Positions 7,729-19,800 of a DNA stretch of 25,123 bases are shown here, piece by piece. The notes beneath the pieces were generated by a model. It did no database searches, had not been told where the DNA came from, and saw only the letters and a list, made by a program, of their open reading frames with translations. The translations under genes were made by a program, and so were the position numbers. Every line of letters starts with the position of its first letter. Position 1 is the first letter of the stretch. Origin of the DNA: an uncultured Methanobrevibacter sp. (lineage in GTDB: Archaea > Methanobacteriota > Methanobacteria > Methanobacteriales > Methanobacteriaceae); contig NZ_CALCYR010000123.1 of the NCBI RefSeq assembly GCF_937906425.1, forward strand, positions 1 to 25,123, read 5' to 3'.

Positions 7729-7739
7729 CTATTTTAAGC

Positions 7740-7830
7740 TTATTCTCTTTTTCTGTAAATCGGACAAATTCCTAAGATTGCAAGAACTAATAATAAAACC
7801 ATTATTGGGTTTCCTGCCTTAATGCTTGCT
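7740..7830 (-). other. C-terminal membrane anchor of the adhesin
   Basis: The last residues read IKAGNPIMVLLLVLAIL, then a short GICPIYRKRE tail: small polar residues, GNP, a hydrophobic helix of about 18, and a positive end. This tripartite shape resembles processed C-terminal sorting signals of surface proteins, but a plain stop-transfer anchor explains it equally well. It follows an Asp/Asn/Thr-rich linker suited to crossing the wall. Confidence 0.7.
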
Positions 7831-10800
7831 AAACCTGTAAGCTTTTCAGAAACTTTTGCATGATTATTGGAATCCTCTGAAACTGGAGTGTCATCTGTGT
7901 CATCTATATCATTTTCATCTGTGTTATTTTCAGGCACAGATTTGTCAATGACTTCAGTCATATTTGTAGCGTTAGCCTCTCCAGTCTGATCTGATTTAGC
8001 AGTTACAGTGTTGGTGAAATTACCTGCCTCTTCAGTGTCAAAGATTACTGTAAAGCTAGCGGATTCACCTGCTGCAAGACTTGGATATGTCCATGTAGTT
8101 CCTTCATTAGCCCATTTGCCTGTTTCGTCAACAAAGCTGTAATAGCTTAATCCTTCAGGAATGACCTCATCTACAACAATATTTGTTAATTCACAATCTC
8201 CATTGTTTTTAACAATGATTGTAAATTCGGTCTTTTCACCTGCGTAAACAGTCTTGTTCAATGCAATCTTCTCAACAGTCAATGATGGAGTGAAGACATT
8301 TGTCTTATTGTTTGCTGTTTTGTTTCCAGTAATATTGGAACCTGCAGTTACTGTATTTACAAATTCACCTGATTTGGTGGTGTTAAATACTACTACAAAT
8401 TCGGAACTTTCATTTACAGCCAAACTTCCATCATAAGTAAACCTATTGGAGTCAGCATCATAGGACCATTTTCCACTTTCATCAACAAAGTCCAGATAAA
8501 TCAATCCATCAGGAATTTCCTCTTGAACAAATACTTCGGTTAAGTCACAATCACCGGTATTGCTTACAACAATGGTAAATTCTGAAGTGTTTCCATTAAA
8601 TACTGTTTCATTCAATGTGATTTTTTCAACATTCAATGAAGGGCTGTATACAACGGTAGTGTTGTTGTAAGTTGTACTGTTAGGAGTTTCACCGGATTCA
8701 ACCAAGATCTTATTGTTAATTCTGCCGGAAGCGGTAGTGTTATAGATTACAATAAACTGTGCAGTTTCACCAGGTTGAAGTGTGCCATCATAAATCCATT
8801 TACCTGTTTTATTGATGTAATCAATGTAGATTAAGTCATCTGGAGCAAATTCGTTTATGATAATGTCAGTAAGGTTAGTGTCTCCTGTATTGGTAATTGT
8901 AATTGTGTATGAAGTAGTGTTTCCTACATATACAATGTCATCGTTTGCTGTCTTGTTGATTTCAACGCTTGGGTTTAATACCTTGACAGTGTCATTATCG
9001 CTTACATTGCCTGTAATGTTTGATCCTGCAATAGCTATATTTGTGAATTCACCACTGACATTGGTGTAGAAGACTACAGTAAAGTTAGCGGATTCTCCAG
9101 CTTTCAATACGCCATCGTAAATCCAATGAGCGCCATTGTTAAACCATTTATCAGTTTCATCAATGAATCCAACAGCAATTAATCCTTCAGGCCAACTGTC
9201 TTCAACAAAGACCTTGGTCAAGTCACAGTCACCAGTATTAGTGACAATAATCATGAATTGTGCTAATTGACCTTTGTTTACGGTTTCATTCAATGCCACT
9301 TTTACAACACTCACATCAGGAGTGTAGACAATGGTGGTGTCATTGTAAACAGTCACATTAACTGTTTCATTGCTTTCTGCCACAATTGTATTGTTGATTA
9401 GACCTGATTGAGTAGTGTTGAAGATAACTAGAATTTCTGCACTTTCTCCAATTCCAAGAGGAGCATCTAAAGTCCAAGTGTAACTAGTTTCATCAAATGT
9501 CCATGAACCTGTTTTGTTTTCATATCCAAGGTATATAATACCTTCAGGAATGTTTTCAGTGACTTTTACACCGTTTACATCACAGTCACCAGTGTTTACA
9601 ACTTTAATTACATAGGAAGTAGTGTTTCCATTGTAAACGAATTCATCATTTGCAAGCTTTTCAATCTCAATTGATGGAGTGAATACATTTGTAGTGTTGT
9701 TTGCAGTGACATTTTCAGTAATGTTTGAACCTGCAACTACAATATTGGTAAATTCACCGGATTCGGTAGTGTTAAAGATAATTGTGAATCTGGCGCTTTC
9801 ACCAGCTTCCAGAATTCCATTGTAAGTCCATGTGAAAGTTTCCTCATCGAAGGTCCATTTATTGTCCTCATCAACATAGCTGAGGAATACTAATCCTTCA
9901 GGGATATTTTCAACAACAAATGGAGAATCGATTTCACAGTCACCGATATTGCTTACGACAATAGTGAACTCAACGGTTTCTCCATTGTAAACGACTGTGT
10001 TTTCAGTTAATTTTTCAACAGACAATTCAGGTTTGTAAACAACGGTAGTGTTGTTGTCTGCAGTTGAATTAGGAGTATCATCAGAACCGCCGATAACGGT
10101 ATTGTTGATTTGACCTGGCTGGGTGGTGTTGAAGAATATAGTAAGTTCAGCACTTTCGCCAGGTGCAAGTACACCATCAAATACCCATTTTTCCTTGCAG
10201 ATAAACCAGTTGCCGCTTGTGTTTTCATAGCTTAGGTATTCAAGTCCTTCAGGAGTCAAATCATCAATGAATACATGGGTCAAGTCCTCTTCACCTGTGT
10301 TTGTAACAATGATTGTGTAGGATACAATTTCACCCACATAGACTGATTCATTGTTAGCAATCTTTTCAATGCTCATTCCAGGGTTAAAGATTACTTCAGT
10401 AATGTTTTCAGCTTGAACATCCTCATCAGTTTCCTTACTGTTAGCAACAACCACATTAGTGAAGTTTCCTACCCTAGTGGTGTTGAAGATTACAGTGAAT
10501 ACTGTAGATTCGCCAACAGCCAAAGTGCCGTTGTAGATGTAAACGCCTTCATTCTCATACCACATATTGGACTGATCAACAAATCCAACATAAACAAGAC
10601 CATCAGGAATGATTTCCCTAACTGAAACTTCAGTCAAGTCTTCCTCACCGATATTGATTACAGTTATGTTGAATTCAGTCAATTCGCCCTTGTGAACGGT
10701 TTCATTCAAAGTGACCTTAATGACTTCAAGAGCAGGATTGAAGATTACAGTTGTAGTGTTTTGAGCACTTGCCTCTTCAGTTTCATTGCTGTAAGCGCTT

Positions 10801-13800
10801 ACCTCATTAATGAATGAGCCTGTTTCGGTAGTATTGAACCAAACTGTAAACTTAGAGGAATCTCCAACAGCCAAAGTGCCATTGTAAATCCATTTACCAT
10901 CATTATAATACCAAATGCCATTTTCATCCTCAAAGGAATCATATACAAGCTCAGAAGGATAAGTATCTACAACATAAACATCAGTTAAATCCTCTTCACC
11001 AATATTGCTTACGACAATAGTGAATCCTGTCAATTGACCTTTATGAACGGTTTCATTCAAAGCGATCTTAATGACTTCAAGAGCAGGATTGAAGACTACT
11101 TCAGTATCGTTTTCAGCTTGAACATCCTCATCGGTTTCCTTACTGTTAGCAACAACCACATTAGTGAAGTTTCCTACCCTAGTGGTGTTGAAGATTACAG
11201 TGAATACTGTAGATTCGCCAACAGCCAAAGTGCCGTTGTAGATGTAAACGCCTTCATTCTCATACCACATATTGGACTGGTCAACAAATCCAACATAAAC
11301 AAGACCATCTGGAACTTGCTCTCTGATGTAAACTTCAGATAAGGTAGCGTCTCCTGTGTTGTAAAGGGTAATGTTGAACTCAGTCAATTCGCCCTTGTGA
11401 ACTGTCTCGTTCAATGTTACTTTTTCAACCGCCAAAGCAGGATTATACAATACTTCAGTAGTGTTGTTAGCTGTCTTGTTTTCAGATTGATCTGAACCTG
11501 CAATAGCTGTGTTGTTTACAATTCCGCCTTCAGTTGTATTATAGAATATTGTTAGCTGAACTGTTTCGCCAGGTGCAAGTACACCATCGTAAATCCATTT
11601 GTTTTTACATATGAACCAGTTTCCTGTAGTGTTTTCATAATCAAGATATTCAGCTCCTTCAGGGGTCTGGTCATCAATGAATACATGAGTCAAGTCAACG
11701 CTACCAGTGTTTGTTACATTGATTGTGAATGAAATTGTTTCTCCCTTGTATACAGTGTCATTGTTTGCAATCTTAATGATTTCCAATTCGGTTATGATTA
11801 CTTCTGTAGTGTTGGAGGAGTTTACAAAGTCTCCAAACTCATCTGCAGTAGCAGATACATTATTAGTAAAGTTACCCACTTCAGTAGTGTTGAATGCAAC
11901 TATAAATGAAGCGGTGTCTCCCACTTTAAGTATGCCATCATAAATGAATTTAAGGCCTTCGGAATCGTCTAAAATCCAGGAACCTGTTCTGTTAGTGTAA
12001 TTGTAGTAAACCAATTCACTTGGGTATGTATCCAATACATAGAAGTTTGTGAGATTGGAGTTTCCTTCATTTGAAACGAAAATGAGGAATTCGGTTAAGT
12101 TACCTGCTCTTACAGTCTCATTCAAGGTGATTTTTTGAATAATCACATCAGGCTTCAATACGGTAGTGCTGTTTGTTGCAGTTACATTTGAAGTTTCACT
12201 GGAACCGGCAACTACAGTGTTGTTGAATACTCCCTCTTGAGTAGTGTCGAAGACTACAGTGAAGTTAACGCTTTGGCCAGGTTCAAGAACGCCGTCATAA
12301 ATCCATTTGTCAATGCCATTGAAGAACCAATTGTCAGATGATGGAACGAATGTAAGATTAGTCAAACCTTCAAATGACTCTTCAAGCACAAATACATTGG
12401 TCAAGTTAATGTTACCTATATTTTTAACCACAATTGCAAATCCTGTTTTTTGAGAGAGAAGGACAGTTTCATTTAATGTGATTTTTTGAACTGTTAACGG
12501 ATTAATCACTTCAGTACTGTTGCTTCCTGTATAGTTTTCGGTTTCATTAGAGCTTACAACAACGACATTAGTAATGTTTCCGCTTTCAGTTGTATTGAAT
12601 CTTATAACAATTTCAGAATAGTTATTAGGCCCTAAGTCCCCTACTAATGTCCAGCTTCCATCTTCATTCAGTATCCACTCACCGGTCTTGTTAATATAAT
12701 CGATATATTCAAGGCCAGCAGGGACAATATCAGTAACGGTCACATTGCCAATTGCCTTGTCTAAGACATTTGTAACACGGACAGTATATTCGGCAATGTC
12801 TCCTAAAATAACTGTTTGATTGTTGTTAAGGATTTTTTCAACTTTTATACCGTTTACAGTTACATATACAGTAGTTTCGTTTCTTGAACCAAACCTGTCA
12901 CCGACAATCAATGTGTTTGAATAGTTACCTGCAGCAGTTACATTGTAAGCAACATCAATGCTTACAGAAGCACCTGGCGCCAATACCTTTTGATATGTCC
13001 ATTTGGAATTGTCTTCATCATATGTCCAATCGGAATTGAATTGGAAACCGCGACTGTCATTCCAACTTACAAGAGCATGTGGAGCTGCAAAGTTATCAGA
13101 TATATATACTAAATCTGCAGTGGTATTTCCATAATTGCTTACAGTAAGTTTAAATCTCATAAGCTCATCAGGAAGAGTGTTATTATCCAATGCAACTTTA
13201 TATGCACCTAAATATCTGTAAATAGGGCCGCCAACACCAGTTCCATTACCATAACCGTTTTGCTCTCCAACACTGATACCATTGCTATAACCCGCAGCAT
13301 AGGTGGTGTTCAATACAAGAATAATACTTGCAGAACCGCCAGGACCTAAAGGATCTTGTAAAGTCCAGCGAGCATTACCGAATGAGCTTCCAATGGATGG
13401 GCCACTGTAATACCAGTGACTGTTCATATCAGGACCGCGGCTGTCAGTCCAATTGACTAAAGCCATATTAGAACCTGATAAAGTATCAGTAATGTAAGTT
13501 CCATGAGCTGAAATATTACCTTGGTTAGTGACGGTAAGCATAAAGGTAATTGTATCTTCAGAAATATCCAAAACAGTTTTATAAGCACCGAGATATCTAG
13601 GTAATGAATCGCCTAAACCTGTACCGTTTCCAGCACCATATGCACTGACTGAAATACCATTACTGTAACCACCAGCAGTAGATGTGTTTAAGGTAAGGAA
13701 TATTGTACGGGCAGCGCCAGGCGCCAATGGATAATTCAATCTCCAAGTTCCTGAAGAGAATGTATTGCCTGCATAAGGTCCGTAATAAGTCCAATCTGAA

Positions 13801-16800
13801 TTATAGCTTAAGCCACGAGCATCTGACCAGTTGACTAAATTCATATATGGGCTGGATGGATTATCATAAATGTATACATTATCCAAGCTAGTGTTTCCAT
13901 TGTTTGTTACAGTTAAAGCAAATGTTATAATATCTGCCCTAATGTCAACCACAGTTTTGTAAGCTCCAATATATCTGGTGATGTTACCGGTAATGCCAGT
14001 ACCGTTTCCTCCATATATAGTAGATACGGACATGCCGTTACTATAACCGGTAGCATTGGAAGTGTTAAATGTAATTACAATACTTGCAGATGCTCCAGGC
14101 CTTAATTGTTTAGTGTAAGTCCAATTATAATAGGTATAATTTCCAGAATTGGTAAATCCCTTAAAAATCCAATCAGACTTAAATTGAGATCCCCGATAAT
14201 CTGTCCAATTAATATATTTTAAATTACATAAATTTCCATTTGTTATTCCTCTAAATAAACTATCTGTAAGGTTGAATCCATTAGCAGTAATATTACCTTG
14301 ATTAGTAACAGTCAGCAAGAAACTGATAGTATCGCCAGATTGTTCTAATACAGTCTTGTAAGCACCTACATATCTGTTAAGTCCACCACCAAGACCAGTA
14401 CCATTACCAAAACCATTGGTTTCATTAACAGATAATGAATTTGAATATCCTGATGCATTAGAAGTGTTAAATGTAAGAACAATACTTGCAGAACCGCCAG
14501 GACCTAAAGCTTGCTGTAAGGTAAAATTATAAAAGAAATAAGTTTTATTGGAACCGAAATTGCTAATCCAGTCAGAATTATGGGAAGGACCACGACTGTC
14601 AGTCCAATTAATGAAGGTAATGGTATGATTTTCCCCATAATTATAGAGACGGTCGTATAAAGTTACATTATGAGCAGTAATATTACCTTGATTAGTAACG
14701 GTTATCATGAACTGAATAATGTCATCTTTAACAGAAAGTACAGTCTTATAAGCACCTAAATATCTGGTAAGTCCACTACCAAGACCAGTACCATTACCAT
14801 AACCATTGGTTTCATTAACATATAATGAATTTGAATATCCTGATGCATTAGTAGTGTTAAATGTAAGAACAATACTTGCAGAACCGCCAGGACCTAAAGC
14901 TTGCTGTAAGGTAAAATTATAAAAGAAATAAGTTTTATTGGAACCGAAATTGCTAATCCAGTCAGAATTATGGGAAGGACCACGACTGTCAGTCCAATTA
15001 ATGAAGGTAATGGTATGATTTTCCCCATAATTATAGAGACGGTCGTATAAAGTTACATTATGAGCAGTAATATTACCTTGATTAGTAACGGTTATCATGA
15101 ACTGAATAATGTCATCTTTAACAGAAAGTACAGTCTTATAAGCACCTAAATATCTATTTAAGGGACCTCCAGCACCAGTACCATTCTTCTGACCATCACG
15201 ATCCCCTACCTTAATACTATTTGAATAACTTGAAGCGAATGTAGTGTTTAAGGTAAGCAATATGGTAGCTGAACCGCCAGGACCTAAAGGATCTTGTAAG
15301 GTCCAGGTTGCACTGCTAAAGTTTGAACCTGCATTAGGTCCGTTATAATACCAATGACTATTATAATCTATTCCACGGGCATCGGTCCAATTGACTAAAG
15401 GCATAACATATGAATTACTTTCAGAAATATAGGCACCGTATGCAGTGCTGGAACCTACATTGCTAACTGTTAGAGCAAATGTAATAAGCTCTCCTTCAAT
15501 TCTTATAACATTCTTGGCAGCATTCAAATAAACATAAGATACATTAGTCCAGTTTGTAGCGTTATTGGTTGGACCATTAGGGTTGTATACTAAAGCGGTA
15601 TTGGCGAACATGTTACCGGAATGAGTAGCATTAAAGATTACTATGAAACTTGCAGACTCATGAGGCAATAAAGGTTCATTCAAGTACCAGTTGTATGATG
15701 AAGGGCCATAAGACCATGTATGATTGTCAAAACCATTTGTCCATGACATATAATCCAATCCATATGAACTCCAACTTACATCATTAACACGGGCATTATA
15801 TGCAGCAGCTTCACCAATATTGGTAATTGTAATAAGGAACCTTACAGGGTCTCCGACACTGACATTAGTGTCCAAAGTGTCTTTTCTAATTACTAAATAA
15901 GGACTTACTCCGTGGATAATCTCTTCATCAGCATCCCAGTTTGTCTCATATGAAGTCACATTAATTTTATTGTGAATAGGAAGAGTTGAATTGTCTTGAC
16001 TGTAAAGGGGCGGAACGCTTGCTCTGAATATAGCATAGAATGTTACGGTTTCACCAGGCAATAATGTTCTGTTCAAGTACCATATCAATCCGTCTTCATC
16101 CTTGATCCAGTCTTCAGGACTGCCATCAGCTTTAATGGTGTTGTTCCATCCGATGAATGTAAGTAATGAATCAGGAATGTCCTTTACAGTTACATTGTGT
16201 AAATAAATCTCTTCATCGTTTGTTACGGAAATGGTATAGTTTACATAATCTCCATCCTGAACGGTGGTTACATTAGCTTCTTTCTCTGGAGTTAAGTGAG
16301 GAAGGTCTATTTCTCCACAGCCGTTAATGATAATCAAGTTTTGTCTTGTAGTAGGGTGGATAACTGTATAGATATCACCGCAATACCATTCACCATTAAT
16401 CCAATTGTCCCCATTACGCAAAATTGTGTTAGGATCATTTACAATATCAATAATGTATTGAATATCAGGGTCTTGACTGTTTAAGTAATCTTCATCAGTG
16501 AATGTAAAAATCAATTCCTTAATGTTCCAACGTTGGAAGGATTCCTTGAGGAGAATTGCAACCTTTACATAGTCTCCAACATAGGAGCCGTCCAAGCTGT
16601 TTCTAATGAAACTGGTACTGTCGATTGCAATTCCTGTTGTACCGTTCATTTCCCAAGGCATTGAATTGTTGAATTCAATACAGTAACCGTCAGCACCTAA
16701 TTCATCAGCGCCTGCAAGGGATAGGATATAGTGTCCGTTATAGTTAAGGCTTACATTCATTATTGGACTGCCATGGTAAATGAATACCTCGCCATCATCC

Positions 16801-19800
16801 AAGGTGTTGTTGATTAAAACTGAATAGCGTTCAACCACAGTATGATTGGTACAGTTACAGCTACCGTTAAACTCTTCCAAACTGCAGCTGCAGTTTTCAT
16901 CACAGCATTCATAAGCATCAAGACTGCAATTACATGTAATGTTAGTTAAGTTGTAATTTTGGAGGTAAACGATTGATTTGCCTATGCTTGCATTGTTTCC
17001 TTCAAATGTGTTATTGATAATGGTGTCATTAATGGTTAAAATAGCTCCAGCTTGGTAAGCTGAATTGTTTATGAATGTATTGTTAATTATTTGAGAGCTG
17101 TTTGAACCGATTGCACCAGCGTAAAGGAATGCTGTATTGTTAATGAATGTGTTGTTAATGATTGTGTTGTTTTCCCCACCGGAACTTATTGCACCGTCTC
17201 CATAACGTGTCGCATTGTTTGCAATGAATGTGCTGTTTGCTATTGTACTGTTTGAAGCGTATAAGACTACAGCACCACCATCTTGAGCAGAGTTGTTAAT
17301 AAATTGACTGTCATATATGTTAAATTCAGTGTTATTATACAATTCAGGAGCAAACTTATCATTATAATCAACAAATATTGCACCACCAAGTCTGGCTGAG
17401 TTGTTTATGAAAGTTGAATTTGCCATTTCAACAAAACCGGTTTTATTGGTGAATATTGCACCACCCTCATTTACAGCAGAGTTGTTTATGAAGGTGTTGT
17501 TTGTATGATTAAGATTTCCTACATAAATCAATGCTCCACCTCTGTTTGATGCAGTGTTGTTGATGAATGTTGAATTTGCTAAAGTACCGTTGCTGCCTGT
17601 CCAGTAAAGAGCACCAGCATCATTAGCAGAGTTGTTTATAAAGCTGGCATTAGTTAAAGTACCGTTAGTACCAGTCCAGGTCATTGCTGCACCAGTGCCA
17701 TTTTTATTAGCGTTTGCAAGTCCAATATTGGAAATGTTTACATTATCCGCCCTTACATCAAGGACATAGGATGAACCCTTAGCATCAATTATCACATCAC
17801 CTAAGCCTGTAATGTTCATGGCTTTTGTGACATTCAGATTGCTTTCATTATAAGTTCCCTCATTAATGTAGATTGCAGGAACAACATCATTTTGGGAAGC
17901 GGCCTCAATAGCCTGTTCAATGCTTGCAAATGGGTGTTCCTTGGAACCGTCATAGTAGTCACTGCCATTGGTAGCAACATAGAAAGGACCGAAATAAGGT
18001 TCGCTCAAGAAAGTGAGTGAGCCGGTCTCAACAGTATAATTGTTGCGATCAGGATTAATGTTGATTGTAAGTGATCTGTAACTACCGTTTACAAAGTATT
18101 CCCCATAAGCTGGAGAGAATACCTTAATTAGAAGGTCGTCTGTAAGATTTTGCATCAGTGTAGCATTATAATGGTTTAATGTCACATTGACAAAACCGCC
18201 TGCAATGCTGTTATTCATGTCATCAAGCAATTCAACGCTGAGATCATAAGCGGTAATACCTTCCTCAAGAACAACGGTATCATTATGCATTAATCTTAAG
18301 GTGGTTCCGTTAATTGAACCAATGTTATAAATATTTCTGCCTAAGCTTGCATTGGAATCGCTTATATTGTTTCCGCTAAGCTTTAAGTAATTACCGCTGT
18401 TGTAAATGGATCCACCCCTATCAGCAGCTGTGTTGTTTACGAATGTGGAGTTTTCCAGTTTACCATAGCTTCCAGACCAGTAAATGGCTCCACCATCAGT
18501 GGAACTATTACCGTTTGCAAATTCCAGATTTGTTATGTTTACATAATTTGCTGAAATGTTAAAAATTCCATTATTTCCTTGAGCATCAATTATGACCTCA
18601 CCAATACCTGTAATGTTTACAGCCTTGGTGATGTTTAAGTTACTTTCCTTATAGTTTCCTTCCTTGATAAAGATTGCAGGAACAGCATTTGTTAAATTTA
18701 CTGCCTTAAGTGCAGCCTCAATACTTGCAAATGGATGATCCTCATCCCCGTTATTTGAATCACTGCCATTGGCGGCAACATAAAATGGGCCATAATATGG
18801 CTCGGATATCCATTTGATTACAGAGGTCCTTGCAGTGTAATTGTCATTTGAAGCAGGACTTACATAGTTGTGATAATATTTAGGAACAAACAAGTACTCC
18901 CCTACACCAGGTGAAGCAATATTGACTGTAAGATTTTCATAAATGTCGGCAGAGCTAATTACATTTGTTCCATTTACTGTAACATTAACAGAACCTCCAT
19001 AAATAGGATTGCCCATATCATCAGTAACAGTGATTAAAGCACTTACATAAGGCATGCTTGTTTCTACAGTTGAATTGTTTAAAATAGTCACAACCGCTCC
19101 ATTAATTGAAGAATAAGAAAAAGCAGAATAGATATATTTACCAGAATTACCATTAGAATTATTAATGCTGTTGTTTGATAAGGTTAAATTAACAGCATAA
19201 TTGCTTATGGTACCACCATAGTAAGCAGTATTGTTGTCAAATTCAGAGTTTGTCAATTTACCATTTGCACCATTCCAATAAACAGCACCACCATACCTAT
19301 TAAATGAAGATGAATAAGTTATGGCCTCATTATCCTCAAAACTTGAATTGTCTACAGTACCGTTAAGACCGCCCCAATATACAGCACCACCATAAGAATA
19401 GTCCTGATAGGATATAGCAGTGTTGTTTTTAAATTTAGTGTTATTGATTGTACCATTTGCACCAGTCCAGTAGACAGCACCACCATAAGCAGAGGAAGAA
19501 CTTGAATAAGCCAAGTTATTTTCAAAGCTTGCATTGTTTAATGTACCCTTTGCACCACCCCAGTAGACAGCACCACCATAGGCAGTACCTGAATAGGTAT
19601 AATTTGTATTCCTTACATTGATGTTGGAAATGTTGACATTGTCTCCAGTCACATAAAGTGCCCTTCCAGCATTGTATGCATCAATACATACATCACCTAA
19701 ACCTGTAATGTTCAAAGCAGAGGAGACAGTTAAGTTATTTTCATAATAGGTTCCTTCCTTAATGAAAACAGCATGTGTATTGTTTGTCATGGAAGCCGCC

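Larger units (their letters stand above)
6882..7739. other. Intergenic region between the adhesin and the polymerase
   Basis: No coding frame was found in 858 bases. The right end holds the adhesin terminator. At 7040-7088 are two GC-richer hairpins (listed separately). At 7495-7512 TTTCAAAA/TTTTGAAA forms a short palindrome whose core reappears near 7600. Several loosely repeated words of the TGATTTAAAAAT type lie between 7160 and 7290. The left end must contain the polymerase promoter; a TATA-like TTATATTTTA lies at about 6893-6904, rather close to the ATG. Confidence 0.45.

Noticed and set aside
8254..11943. Several plus-strand open frames of 60-100 codons opposite the adhesin repeats
   Set aside because: Two of them encode the same peptide because they mirror the R-repeats; low stop density is a by-product of the repetitive antisense strand.
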